Below the pieces are notes generated by a model, which did not search any database, was not told the DNA's origin, and saw only the letters and a program-made list of their open reading frames with translations. The position numbers and the translations under genes are program-made. 64,000 nucleotides of DNA from Planctomycetota bacterium (GTDB taxonomy: Bacteria > Planctomycetota > UBA1135 > GCA-002748355): positions 1 through 64,000 of the forward strand of contig JACKHW010000012.1 in assembly GCA_020638795.1 (NCBI GenBank), given 5' to 3'. Shown piece by piece: positions 55,398 through 64,000 of the stretch. Positions within the stretch are counted from its first letter, which is position 1, and every line of letters begins with the position of its first letter.

Positions 55398-58367
55398 TCA
55401 GAAGCGGATTTCCCCGGTGATGCTGATCGTGTAGTCGATGCCCTTGGTGAAGGACGTTTGTGTGGCGTCGTCGCCTATGTAGTCCGACCGGTAGACCGTC
55501 TTGATCTTCGGGTTGGTCAAGTTCTTCGCCTGCATCTTGAGCGTCACGCCTTCGCTCAAGCGCTGGGTCCACGAGGCGTTGAGCGTGTCGAACTCCCGTG
55601 CATAGATGCTCGGAATGAAGTTGTTCACGGACTGCCCTGGACCGGCGATCAAGGTGTCCCCATTGACGGTGTAGAACACACCGAACTGAGCACCGAACTT
55701 GTCGAGATCGTAGGTCGCAAACAGGTTGAACAGGTACTCCGGAGCATTCGTCATGTCGCGTGTGCGCATCGGCACGTTGAGCTTGACGAGGTCCGCTTGC
55801 TCGTCGTCCGGCAGCGTCACTTCGCTGTCGATGAACGTCGCATTCAACCCGAGCGTCAGCCCATCGAGCGCGCTCAAGAAGTGTCCGATCTTGTGTCTCG
55901 TTTCGAGTTCGTATCCTTCGAGACGCCCCTCGGGATAGTTGACGGCGGTCGTGAAGTTGAACGTGCCGATTCGTTGGACGTACTCGATCGGCTTCTTGAT
56001 GTCCTTGCGAAACCAGGATGCCGAGAACAGTCCCCCGTCGTACGGCCGGTAATCGAGACGCAGGTCGTAGTTTTCGACATCGCTGATCTCGAGCTCGGGA
56101 TTGCCGATGAAGATCGGTCCACCGAGGAACTCCTGCTGGATGATCGGCGTGATCTCTTTGAACGTCTGACGGGCGATCGTTTCGTTGTACGACGCGCGGA
56201 ACGTGATCGAACTCAATGGATCCGCACGCAGCGCGATCGAAGGCAGCTTGTTGCGCTGGTCGATCTGCACATCAGCGTCACCGGGATTCAGTACGACACC
56301 GTTGGGAGCGCCCTTGGGGAACCAACGCGCGTCCTGCTCGGCGTCGTTGATGATCCCGATCCGCGTGCGCTCGACGCGCACACCGCCGATGACGCTGACC
56401 CACGAGGTGAGGGGTAGATCGAGCATCGCGTAATACGCGTCGATGTCGATGTCGCCTTCGTAATCGACGTCTTCGGTGGACGCCGTGATCGGGTGGTCTT
56501 GATATCGGAAGATCGACGTCCAGTGCTCGCCGAACGGCCCGCTCCACGTCGAGTTGTCCGAGAAGTTGGAGAAGCTGTCCAGGTTGAACGATCGACCCAC
56601 TCGGTCGCGGAACCAACCTGCCTTGATCGCCCCCTCGCTCTCCGTCCACTGCTTGAACGGCAGCTTCAGGTTGGCGATGTACTGCTCGCTCGTTTCGTCG
56701 ATCTCTTTCCAGATCCGTTGCAAGTTGCCGAGCGTGAAGTTCGCACCGGGCTTGTACGGAGTCCAAACGGGCGGCACGTCGAACGTTCCGACCTTGTACC
56801 CCGGAGTCCACGCTGCCCCGAACTGACGCTTGTCGGGCTGATCGAAGCTCGAACTGCTCTTGGCATACGTCCAGTCGAATTCCGGATCGAGGAGGACCGC
56901 GTTGTCGGGAACGAGATCGAACGTGTGCTGCCCGTGGAACTGGAGCGTATCCGTATCGCGCTCGGTGTACTCCAGAGTCTCGAGCCGAATGTACGGCGCA
57001 CCCGTCAGCTCGCTGCCGAAGCTACCGAAGCCCGGACTGTCCGGATCATCGGGATCGTGCCCGGGGTAGAAGTGTTCCTTCCCACGCGTGTCCTGCGCCA
57101 TCGTGGCTCGATCCTGCGCGTTGTGAGTTTGCAGGAGAGCGATGCTGAGCTTGTGATTCTCCGACTCGACGCCGACCGTTGCGAGCCCGCCCCACTCCAC
57201 GGATTGTGTGCCGCGAGTGACATCGAACAACCCTGTGTAGAACGCGCCGTCGGAAGCCGCGCCCTGGAACGTCCGCGGTGACAACTTGGCTCCGCGTTTT
57301 TCGACCCACAGCGAGTCGTCGACGCCGTTGTCGAAGAAGCTGCTGTCGCGCTCGTAGAAGAGCGTCGCGAATCCGCCGATGCGCACACCATCGTCCATCT
57401 CGTGCATCGCACCGATGGCCGCCCCGAGTTTTACGTCGAACGGAGCGCGTTGGCGTGTCACCCCGACGGCTCCTTTCCAGTTTTCCCCAAGACGCTCTTC
57501 TTGGATCTGCCGACGTCCATCGTCGCGACCGAAGACTGACACACCTCCACCGTCGTAGCTCAAGAACTTCGTGCGCCCGGTGACCTGCGAGTTGTAGCCA
57601 GTCTGGACGGACCAGCTCACGAAGAACGGTTTGTCCGGGATGCCCTTGAGGCGCACGTCGACGGCGCCGCCAGAGGCGTCACCCTGCTGGTCAGGCGTGA
57701 ACGTCTTCTGGACCTGGATGCTGTCGATGACGGTCGACGGGAATTGATCGAGCTGCACAGCGCGCTTGTTCTCGTCCGCGGTCGGCAACCGGACGCCGTT
57801 CATCTGCGAACTGACGTAGCGATCGGGCAATCCACGGACGACCGGCGACTTCCCATCGGGTGCAACGGTTGCACCGGCGATCAATCGCATCGCAGAGGCA
57901 GCATCGCTGGCCCCCGCTTTGCGCATGAACTCGGCACTCACCGCGTCGAGCGTCGCCGCACTCTTGAAACGAATCTCGAGCAGACCGGCCTCGTTGCCGC
58001 CACCGAGATCGAGGAAGTCTTGAACGATGAACTCTTCCATCACCGTGAAGTCACCGACGAGCGCGACTTCGACTTCCTTGACACCGCCCGACAATACGGT
58101 GACGGTCCTCACCTGGCCGATGTAACCGTCTTTCGTGAAGCTCAGGGTGTACGTACCCGGCGGCACGCCTGGCATCGTGAAGTTGCCTTGTTCGCCCGAC
58201 ACCACCTTGCGCTGCAATTGGACGATCGTGACCGTCGCGCCACCGAGTGGAGCTTCGAAGTCCTTGTCGGTCACGATCCCACGAATCGACCCGACAGGAT
58301 CCTGAGCGAGGAGCCTCGCGCACGGAACGGTCGCGAGAACGGAGAGAAGAAGTGCTTCGCGTCTCAC
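55398..58367 (-). CDS. TonB-dependent outer-membrane receptor with carboxypeptidase-like N-terminal domain
   Basis: Outer-membrane importer of 989 aa. The start is GTG 58367, which overlaps the previous stop (GTGA) and gives a compact signal peptide ending RLLAQ; 15 more residues are open upstream. Next is a carboxypeptidase-regulatory-like domain (about 25-110: GSIRGIVTDKDFEAPLGGAT, FTMPGVPPGTYTLSFTKDGY), then a possible TonB box (MEEFIVQD), a plug with AGATVAPDGKSPVVRGLPDRY, and a 22-strand barrel ending in the C-terminal Phe signature (TGEIRF). The receptor type is shared by many polysaccharide, vitamin and metal importers; no ligand can be named. It is encoded with its own energising complex, so it is presumably served by it. 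Confidence 0.9.
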   Translation of the reverse strand: MRREALLLSVLATVPCARLLAQDPVGSIRGIVTDKDFEAPLGGATVTIVQLQRKVVSGEQGNFTMPGVPPGTYTLSFTKDGYIGQVRTVTVLSGGVKEVEVALVGDFTVMEEFIVQDFLDLGGGNEAGLLEIRFKSAATLDAVSAEFMRKAGASDAASAMRLIAGATVAPDGKSPVVRGLPDRYVSSQMNGVRLPTADENKRAVQLDQFPSTVIDSIQVQKTFTPDQQGDASGGAVDVRLKGIPDKPFFVSWSVQTGYNSQVTGRTKFLSYDGGGVSVFGRDDGRRQIQEERLGENWKGAVGVTRQRAPFDVKLGAAIGAMHEMDDGVRIGGFATLFYERDSSFFDNGVDDSLWVEKRGAKLSPRTFQGAASDGAFYTGLFDVTRGTQSVEWGGLATVGVESENHKLSIALLQTHNAQDRATMAQDTRGKEHFYPGHDPDDPDSPGFGSFGSELTGAPYIRLETLEYTERDTDTLQFHGQHTFDLVPDNAVLLDPEFDWTYAKSSSSFDQPDKRQFGAAWTPGYKVGTFDVPPVWTPYKPGANFTLGNLQRIWKEIDETSEQYIANLKLPFKQWTESEGAIKAGWFRDRVGRSFNLDSFSNFSDNSTWSGPFGEHWTSIFRYQDHPITASTEDVDYEGDIDIDAYYAMLDLPLTSWVSVIGGVRVERTRIGIINDAEQDARWFPKGAPNGVVLNPGDADVQIDQRNKLPSIALRADPLSSITFRASYNETIARQTFKEITPIIQQEFLGGPIFIGNPELEISDVENYDLRLDYRPYDGGLFSASWFRKDIKKPIEYVQRIGTFNFTTAVNYPEGRLEGYELETRHKIGHFLSALDGLTLGLNATFIDSEVTLPDDEQADLVKLNVPMRTRDMTNAPEYLFNLFATYDLDKFGAQFGVFYTVNGDTLIAGPGQSVNNFIPSIYAREFDTLNASWTQRLSEGVTLKMQAKNLTNPKIKTVYRSDYIGDDATQTSFTKGIDYTISITGEIRF

Positions 58368-59578
58368 CACGGGTCGCCGAGTCCATCGCGAATCTCTTCG
58401 AGGCGTTTCCACAGAGCCGCATCCGGCTCACAATTCGTGATCGCGAGCGAACAGCAGGTTGCTGCGAGATCGTCCGCGCGTGGCCGGCTGTTGGGGTTCA
58501 AGGTGCCGGCTTCGGCAGCTCGCGCGTAGGCAGCGAGCGCTCGTGTGTGATCCCCGAGTGCCTGCCACGCTTCTGCGATCGCCCGCAAGCATTGGCCGCG
58601 ATAGATGTCGACGATCGTGTCCAGCTTGTCCTCGTAGAACTGCTCGGTCGTCTCGAGTTCGCTCCTTGCTCGCGTCGGATCACCGGCCCGCGCCATCGCG
58701 ATCGCGACTCGTGCACGCAGAGGGACCTCGTTCTCCGGCAGCCACCGGCCTTCGTGAAGAAGTCCTGTCGTGGATTTCACGATTCGCGCAGCCTCGTCTT
58801 TATCGTCGTGGCGCGATGCGGCATCGCTCAGCTCCAGAAGGAAGTCGATTCGGATCTCGAGCGGCAACTTCGTCTTGCTCTCGGTCACGAGAGCGTGGAG
58901 CTGCTCGCGCTTCGCGGCGTCGGTGTAGAAGCGATCGTACAGATGGACGCACGTCGTGAGCGCCGCCCTGATCGCGTCGAACTCCTTGGTCTCGAGGGCA
59001 CGCTCGACTCGTGCGATCTCGTCGTCGAACTGGGACGCGGGAATCGTGTCCGCGAGAACCTTCGAGAGATGAACCTGTTCGCTGGCTTCTTCGATCGCCT
59101 TGCCGAACTTCGCGACTTGCTCGTCGTCCTCGAGGAGGCGATAGACCCGAGCCACGTGCGCGCGGATACGGTCGGCGCGCCAGCCTTGACCGGCACCTTC
59201 GCTCTTTGCGCCCTCGATCCGTTCTTCGGCGAGGGCGAGATACCGGCGACACTCGGGCTCGAACCCGTTTTCGAAGCACCAGAGTGCGAGGTCGGCGTAT
59301 CCGACTCCGGCGCGCCAGTTGGCGATACTGGCAATGTAACGCTGGGCAATCAGAGGTTGATCCAGCTCCAACGCTGCATCGACGACCTCACTCTGCGTCT
59401 TCGAACGACTCTTGATGTGCGGATCGATCGGATACTTGGACGCACCCGTGAACGCGACCTCGAGGAGGTCCGTCTTCCATTTGGCGATCTCGAAGTTCTC
59501 GAACTCCTTCTTCGATTCGCAGGCTTGCAGCAACAGTCCAATCGCCAGCAGTGCGCGAGGGAAGCGGAGGTGTGCCAT
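58364..59578 (-). CDS. Helical-repeat lipoprotein of the TonB operon
   Basis: A 404-aa lipoprotein from ATG 59578 (MAHLRFPRALL); 41 in-frame residues upstream lack signal features. The lipobox is LLLQACES, cysteine near residue 19. The body is TPR-like: degenerate helical pairs with A-x-x-x-A spacings (RAGDPTRARSELETTEQFYE, WQALGDHTRALAAYARAAEA). It overlaps the receptor GTG by four bases, so it is coupled to it. I know no family. Likely a periplasmic scaffold that works with the receptor or with the secreted protein upstream. Confidence 0.65.
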   Translation of the reverse strand: MAHLRFPRALLAIGLLLQACESKKEFENFEIAKWKTDLLEVAFTGASKYPIDPHIKSRSKTQSEVVDAALELDQPLIAQRYIASIANWRAGVGYADLALWCFENGFEPECRRYLALAEERIEGAKSEGAGQGWRADRIRAHVARVYRLLEDDEQVAKFGKAIEEASEQVHLSKVLADTIPASQFDDEIARVERALETKEFDAIRAALTTCVHLYDRFYTDAAKREQLHALVTESKTKLPLEIRIDFLLELSDAASRHDDKDEAARIVKSTTGLLHEGRWLPENEVPLRARVAIAMARAGDPTRARSELETTEQFYEDKLDTIVDIYRGQCLRAIAEAWQALGDHTRALAAYARAAEAGTLNPNSRPRADDLAATCCSLAITNCEPDAALWKRLEEIRDGLGDPW

Positions 59579-59650
59579 GACAGACGGAGTACTCACAAGG
59601 CGTTCGGGGATGGATCGAGGTCGGAACGTGAAGTCGTTCGGCGCGAGAAG

Positions 59651-59680
59651 TCGCTCACGAGCACCATCGCGCGTGAGCGA
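59651..59680. repeat. 8-base inverted repeat TCGCTCAC/GTGAGCGA
   Basis: TCGCTCAC at 59651-59658 and GTGAGCGA at 59673-59680 are perfect complements, 14 bases apart, in the 144-base gap between the beta-helix gene and the repeat lipoprotein gene. A further copy of the half-site follows in the hairpin at 59708. Could be an operator or a transcript processing/stop signal. Confidence 0.45.
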
Positions 59681-59707
59681 CTCGACGCGCGCGCACGCCA
59701 AATCAGC

Positions 59708-59726
59708 GTGAGCGCGCGCTGCTCAC
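59708..59726. terminator. Hairpin over the stop of the beta-helix gene
   Basis: GTGAGC 59708-59713 pairs with GCTCAC 59721-59726 around seven bases. It covers the beta-helix gene stop codon (59723-59725). It probably attenuates or stabilises the transcript and may explain unequal expression of the abundant secreted protein and the membrane genes behind it. No T-run follows. Confidence 0.4.
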
Positions 59727-61612
59727 GAACGCGTGGCGCGGACGCCGTTGGTCGCCGTGAAGCCTTGCGGACCCGTCGCATCGATGATCCAGGCCTGCAT
59801 GTAGAAATCGAGGTTGCCCGGAGCCGAAGCCGGGACCGTGCCCGCGAGGTTCTGGGCACCGTTCGCGTTCGTGAGGAACGAGAGCGTCTCGAGCGGGAAC
59901 GGAACGAGGACACCACCGAAGAACGGAAGGTCGAGGCGCGTCGCGCCGATGATCAGGAGGCCACCCGTGTTCGGCGCCGCATTGGCGATGTCGAACGAGA
60001 ACGGCGTGTTGGGCGCGAGCGTTCCCGTGCCCGAGAGGATCGGGACGCCGGTCGCGGAACTCGGCGCGCCCGCATCGATCGGCGTGTAGGAGGACTTCGG
60101 CGTGATGCCATAGGCTTCCGAAGCGGTCCAGCCAGTGAGCCAGCTGATGCCGGGAGCGAAACCGCCGCGATACTGCGACGGAGTGAAGAACCCATCCGCC
60201 GGCGCGAAGCCCACGGACTTGAGCGCGTCGCCCGCGGGGCGCGGATCGAGCATCGTGAGACGCGTCGTCGGCTTGCCGCCCTTGAGCTGGATCGAGCTAC
60301 GCGTCATCGCCGCGATCGGCATGGTCGATGCCTGCTGGATGTTGTTGTTGCTCGAAGCGAAGACGCCACGCGCGGTGGCTTCGCTGTAGGCGCTGCCGTT
60401 GTTGTTGTTGTAGGTGACGCAGTCACGCAGCTCGGCGAGCTTGCCGGACGTCTGCGCCTGGTAGAACATCGCCGGATTCGAAGGGGCGTTGACGGTCGAG
60501 TAGACGTTGTAGTCCGTCGTCCAGGTCGCGGCCCAGCTCAGAGTGCCGTTGAAACCGTAACCCTTACCACCGTCACCGTCGATGTTGTCGGCCTTGACGA
60601 GCTGCTCGCCGAGATCCATGAAGATGCAGTTGCGGTAATGCACGCGGGCGTTGTCACGCCAAGCAGTTCCGTGGTCACCGCTGGTCGGTTCGCCGATGAC
60701 GGTGAAGTTGTAGATCGAAGCGGTCGTGACCGGCTGGTAGTCCGACTGCTCGGCACCATCGGTTTCGAAGCAGTTGTCACCGACACCCGAGCCCTGCGCA
60801 GCGTCGAGGCTGTAGCCCTGTGCAATAAGGCCGAACTGGGCCTTACCGCGCCAGCCCTGGTCGACGTCGAAGCTGTCGTCGCCGATGTTCCAGATCGAGA
60901 CGTACTTGAGGTTGACCGTGCCACCCCAGATCTCGATGCCGTCGTCGACGTTGTTCATGATCTCGACGTGGTCGATGTCGGTTCCGCGACCGATACCACC
61001 GAGCGAGAGGCCGTTGAGCTCGTTGCCGAGACCGATGACCTTGCCGCCATAGCGGAACGAACAGTGGCTCAGCGAACCGCTGTCGTCGTTATCGTCGCCA
61101 CCGCCGTAGAGGACGTTGGGGTCGAGCGCGCTCGTCGGCGTCAGACCTTCCATCGTGCCGACGTTGCTCGCGCTGGGCGACGGGCTGTTGACACGCGAAC
61201 CACCCGGAATGTCCTCCGAGATGTAGGCCTTGCCCATGATCGTGAGGTTGCCCCATTCGTTGGCGGCTTCGCGCCACGTTCCGGTCTTGGGGTCGTTGCC
61301 CGTCCACGTCGCGACGTCGGCCTTCGACGTGAAGATGATCGGCTGTTCGGCGGTGCCCTGCGCGATGATCTTCGCGCCACGGGTTACCGCGAGGCTACCG
61401 CCGAGGTTGGTGTCGCTCGCGATGATGGTGCCGGGCTGAATCGTCAGCGTCGCACCGGGAAGGACATAGATCTGCTTTTGCAGGTTGTACCGGTTGTTGG
61501 CGGTCCACGTCGTCGACGTGGCGATGTCCGAGGATACCTTCACCTCGGTCTGGGCCATCGCGGCACCCGACAGGGCGAAGGCGACGGCCGAAGCGATTGC
61601 GTAGTTCTTCAC
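59723..61612 (-). CDS. Secreted right-handed beta-helix protein with planctomycete-type C-terminal module
   Basis: Exported protein of 629 aa that heads the receptor operon. The start chosen is GTG 61612 (read as VKNYAIASAVAFALSGAAMAQ), with GGAG ten bases upstream; 65 further open residues lack sense. Repeated short strands in residues 40-480 with asparagine/glycine-rich turns (LSHCSFRYGGKVIGLG, IDHVEIMNNVDDGIEIWGG, LKYVSIWNIGDDSFDVDQG, VHYRNCIFMDLGEQL) indicate a parallel beta-helix. The last 105 residues (from ILSGTGTLAPNTPFSFDI, with LPFFGGVLVPFPLE) match the C-terminal module of the genes at 22859 and 42837. It is 144 bases from the next operon gene, past two inverted repeats. Likely a surface or secreted partner of the receptor. 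Confidence 0.7.
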   Translation of the reverse strand: MKNYAIASAVAFALSGAAMAQTEVKVSSDIATSTTWTANNRYNLQKQIYVLPGATLTIQPGTIIASDTNLGGSLAVTRGAKIIAQGTAEQPIIFTSKADVATWTGNDPKTGTWREAANEWGNLTIMGKAYISEDIPGGSRVNSPSPSASNVGTMEGLTPTSALDPNVLYGGGDDNDDSGSLSHCSFRYGGKVIGLGNELNGLSLGGIGRGTDIDHVEIMNNVDDGIEIWGGTVNLKYVSIWNIGDDSFDVDQGWRGKAQFGLIAQGYSLDAAQGSGVGDNCFETDGAEQSDYQPVTTASIYNFTVIGEPTSGDHGTAWRDNARVHYRNCIFMDLGEQLVKADNIDGDGGKGYGFNGTLSWAATWTTDYNVYSTVNAPSNPAMFYQAQTSGKLAELRDCVTYNNNNGSAYSEATARGVFASSNNNIQQASTMPIAAMTRSSIQLKGGKPTTRLTMLDPRPAGDALKSVGFAPADGFFTPSQYRGGFAPGISWLTGWTASEAYGITPKSSYTPIDAGAPSSATGVPILSGTGTLAPNTPFSFDIANAAPNTGGLLIIGATRLDLPFFGGVLVPFPLETLSFLTNANGAQNLAGTVPASAPGNLDFYMQAWIIDATGPQGFTATNGVRATRS

Positions 61613-61852
61613 GTTCGAGAATCTCCGGGAGGGGTCGATTCGCAGAACGCCAGGGCATCGAACGAGGCTTCGGACCATGGCGCTCCATTGGCGCGAGGAA
61701 GCTAGGCGCGCTTTGTGAACATCGCGAAAAGGCCAGACGAAGCCTTCGCGTGGACCGAACGTGAAGAAGCCGTAAACGACGCCGACATCAACGGGATCGC
61801 GTGGCACGCCGGCCTGCCCGACCGGAAGCCCTCTACTGCCAGAAGATCCTGA

Positions 61853-62644
61853 CTACCGGAAAAAGCGACGTCGCAATCGCCATGGCACGACTCGCATCAG
61901 CACGACGCTCGAGACGAGCATCCAGACGACGCTACCCCACATCGAAGTCGTGACTTCGCCGTGACTCAATCCACGACACACACGCACCGCGTGATACAGC
62001 GGCGTGAACCATGCGATCTGCTCTCCGTGCGCGAAGCGATCGACCGGATAGAAGATGCCCGAGAAGAGGAAGAGCGGCGTCAACCAGAGCGTGTAGTAGA
62101 ACGAGTAGAGGTCGATGACGCGGATGCACGACGTGTAGAGCTGCCCGATCAGCGCGAACATCGCTCCGATCAGCGCGAGCATGACCGGCAACAAGAGCGC
62201 CCATGGACTCGTGACGATGGGCGGCCCGAAGAGGCTCATCACGCTCACGACGATCAAGAAGACGACGCCGTACATCATCGCGCGCACGATCGCCCACAGG
62301 AGTTCGCCGAACGCGATGTCCTGGATCTGTGCCGGCGTCGCGAGGTATGCGTCGTAGAGCTTGGCGAACGTCATCCGCACGAACATGTTGTACGTCGTCT
62401 CGAACGACGCGCCGTTCATCGCGGCCGACGCCATGAGTCCGGGTGCGAGCCACGCGATGAAGTCCTTCCCCTCGAGGCCTTCGCGCATGTAGTAGCCGAG
62501 ACCGATTCCGAGACCGAGCAGGTACAACACCGGCTCGAAGAAGTTCGGCAGGATGTTGAGCCACCAGGTCCGACGATAGTCGGTCGCGTTGCGCATGAAG
62601 ACCGCGAACGCCATCCGCAGATCGATGTCGCCCGGCAACCTCAT
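61853..62644 (-). CDS. ABC-2 type exporter permease (NodJ-like)
   Basis: Inner-membrane subunit of 263 aa with six hydrophobic segments, including FEPVLYLLGLGIGLGYYM and the family's final region LWLTPLFLFSGIFYPVDRF and YHAVRVCRGLSHG, which is close to the ABC-2 permease signature of NodJ, DrrB and other exporters. It starts at ATG 62644, overlapping the end of the ATPase gene (ATGA), so the pair is translationally coupled. Substrate could be a lipid-linked sugar, antibiotic or other lipophilic molecule. The 240-base gap after it, before the beta-helix gene, probably carries that operon's promoter. Confidence 0.87.
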   Translation of the reverse strand: MRLPGDIDLRMAFAVFMRNATDYRRTWWLNILPNFFEPVLYLLGLGIGLGYYMREGLEGKDFIAWLAPGLMASAAMNGASFETTYNMFVRMTFAKLYDAYLATPAQIQDIAFGELLWAIVRAMMYGVVFLIVVSVMSLFGPPIVTSPWALLLPVMLALIGAMFALIGQLYTSCIRVIDLYSFYYTLWLTPLFLFSGIFYPVDRFAHGEQIAWFTPLYHAVRVCRGLSHGEVTTSMWGSVVWMLVSSVVLMRVVPWRLRRRFFR

Positions 62645-63588
62645 GAGAGCCCGTGCCCGGTGAGCGAGAGGAAGACGTCTTCGAGATTGGCGGCGCGAAC
62701 GCGCGCATCGGTTCCGTCACGGAGTTCGAAGAGGCGGCGGAGGAGCGCTTCCCCATCCGTGCCGTAGAAGAGGAGTCGATCCGCGAGCTCGACACGCGCG
62801 AGCGCGACCGGGCCGAAGTGCTCGTGCAGCCGCCGCCGCTCGGCAGCTTCGGGAACGACGATCTCGAGCACCTGCGGAGGCACGTTGTCCGCGATCAACC
62901 CGGCCGGCGTCCCTTCGGCCACGATCTTGCCCTCGTCCATCACGACGAGTCGATCGCACAGCTTCTCGGCTTCGTCCATGTAGTGCGTCGTGAGCACGAT
63001 CGTCGTGCCACGATCCCCGAGCGCGATGAGCTTGTCCCACAACGCGCGGCGTGCGCGAGGGTCGAGCCCGGTCGTCGGCTCGTCGAGCACGAGCACGTCG
63101 GGAACGCCCAACAAGCCGCGAGCGATCTGCACGCGGCGCTTGAGCCCACCGGACAACTCGGCAACCGGCGAAGTCTTGCGATCCTCGAGCTCTGCGAAGT
63201 CGAGAAGTTCTGAGATTCGCGTGCGGCGAGCCTCGCCGCGAAGCCCGTAGAAGCGCGAGAAGACCTCGAGGATCTCCCGTGCCGTCATGCGTTCGTCGAG
63301 GTTGTACTCCTGCGGTACGACACCGAGCCGAGACTTGATCGCCCTGTCGTTCTGCGGGATCGCCTCGTGACCGAGCACACGCAGAACGCCATCGTCGACG
63401 GGCGTCGCGCGATAGATCATCCGCATCGTCGTGCTCTTGCCCGCGCCGTTGGGCCCGAGAAAGCCGAAGAACTCGCCGCGCTCGATCCGGAAGTCGACGC
63501 CGTCGACGGCCGCGCGATTGCCGTACCGCTTGGTGAGCCCGCGCGCTTCGATGGCTGGCCCCGATTCGTCAGCCATGCGAGAGGTCAT
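62641..63588 (-). CDS. ABC exporter ATPase (NodI-like)
   Basis: ATP-binding subunit of 315 aa for the permease downstream. Walker A is GPNGAGKST near residue 45, Q-loop VVPQEYNLDE, signature ELSGGLKRRVQIARGLL (LSGG), Walker B VLVLDEPTTGLD, H-loop LTTHYMDEAEKL: a complete nucleotide-binding domain. The C-terminal extension of about 90 residues has the pattern of NodI/DrrA ATPases. It starts at ATG 63588 (MTSRMADE; ATG 63576 is an alternative). The two-gene set is independent of the TonB cluster in layout, though on the same strand. Confidence 0.93.
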   Translation of the reverse strand: MTSRMADESGPAIEARGLTKRYGNRAAVDGVDFRIERGEFFGFLGPNGAGKSTTMRMIYRATPVDDGVLRVLGHEAIPQNDRAIKSRLGVVPQEYNLDERMTAREILEVFSRFYGLRGEARRTRISELLDFAELEDRKTSPVAELSGGLKRRVQIARGLLGVPDVLVLDEPTTGLDPRARRALWDKLIALGDRGTTIVLTTHYMDEAEKLCDRLVVMDEGKIVAEGTPAGLIADNVPPQVLEIVVPEAAERRRLHEHFGPVALARVELADRLLFYGTDGEALLRRLFELRDGTDARVRAANLEDVFLSLTGHGLS

Positions 63589-63839
63589 GGGGACTCGGCA
63601 GCGTGTTCAAGAACTCGGACATGCAATGGATTTCGAAGGTCGTTTTCCCGAACCACGCACACGGAAGCCGCGGACTCCACCACGGATGCGCTCGAATCGA
63701 TACCATGGTGCCGCGGGTCCCCCGCACTCGAAACCCTCTTTCTCTCAACATGAAACGGGACACGTTCGACTCGACCGATAACGATCGAAGCACGCTTCGC
63801 CCACCGAACCGAGTCGGAACGCTCTCGCCTGGAGGAATC

Positions 63840-64000
63840 ATGAAGCGCATCTCGTTCGCATTCACCGCCCTCTGCTCACTGCCCGTGCTCACCCGTGCAC
63901 AGGTGCAACCTGGTGAATACCTCTTCTCAGTACAGAACACGACGACGACCGTGCACGAGCTCTGGTCCGTCGATACGCAGACGCGGAAGGCGACCCAGCT
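63840..64000 (+). CDS. Secreted protein, 5' end only
   Basis: A gene cut by the right edge. ATG 63840 has an excellent ribosome binding site, GGAGG at 63831-63835. The first 53 codons give a signal peptide (MKRISFAFTALCSLPVLTRA, cleaved before QVQ), then YLFSVQNTTTTVHELWSVDT. The VHELWSVDTQTRKATQL segment resembles a beta-propeller blade of the LVIVD/TolB or WD type. Given its neighbours it may be another surface protein of the same lineage, but the C-terminus is not available. Confidence 0.55.
   Translation, partial: MKRISFAFTALCSLPVLTRAQVQPGEYLFSVQNTTTTVHELWSVDTQTRKATQ

Noticed and set aside
61613..61852. Fur-type operator before the TonB cluster
   Set aside because: No AT-rich palindrome resembling GATAATGATTATC occurs; the gap is GC-rich with only short stems.

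Overview
The window looks like a chromosomal segment of a high-GC Gram-negative (diderm) bacterium. Outer-membrane machinery is present: BamD and LptE lipoproteins, a TonB-dependent receptor with its energising complex, and a tripartite RND pump. Three secreted proteins share a beta-rich C-terminal module that I associate from memory with secreted proteins of Planctomycetota, and single-copy housekeeping genes are mixed with many lipoproteins. I infer a planctomycete or close relative; this was not checked against any database. I see no phage, insertion sequence, CRISPR array, rRNA or tRNA. No gene-free stretch exceeds 300 bases.

Layout. 87-3894 (+): a CNNM/CBS membrane protein, recO, bamD and lptE, with overlapping or close ends. 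4118-7326 (+): ftsH and folP, preceded by a leader with four hairpins. 7413-11509 (+): cdaA, a YbbR/CdaR-like gene, glmM and tsaB, i.e. the c-di-AMP synthase next to the cell-wall precursor enzyme. 11517-16878: a hemerythrin-like gene (-), an orphan histidine kinase, two SAM-binding proteins, a DUF2203 and a DUF937 protein. 16941-20189: carB. 20193-22709 (-): a secreted alpha/beta-hydrolase. 22859-24736 (+): a large cysteine-rich secreted protein. 24758-31518 (+): a heavy-metal-type RND efflux operon whose second gene has its ribosome binding site buried in a large nested inverted repeat. 31575-36997 (+): a repeat-rich DUF4097 lipoprotein, a PspA-like coiled-coil protein and a very long TPM-like/coiled-coil protein with a probable CTG start.

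37007-49616: Ada (-); a fusion of a serine beta-lactamase-like hydrolase with an M19 dipeptidase (+); MFS and DMT permeases (-); a second secreted protein with the shared C-terminal module (+); a 53-residue lipoprotein (-); gcvP (-); transaldolase (+); and a Sel1-repeat lipoprotein (+).

49631-61612 (all -): one long unidirectional cluster, read from right to left: secreted beta-helix protein with the shared module, repeat lipoprotein, TonB-dependent receptor, DUF3450 protein, large TolQ/TtpC-like protein, ExbB, ExbD, TonB, TPR lipoprotein. This is a dedicated outer-membrane uptake system. 61853-63588 (-): a NodI/NodJ-type ABC exporter. The right edge cuts a secreted protein starting at 63840.

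Many adjacent genes overlap by four bases (GTGA or ATGA), which I used to choose several starts.
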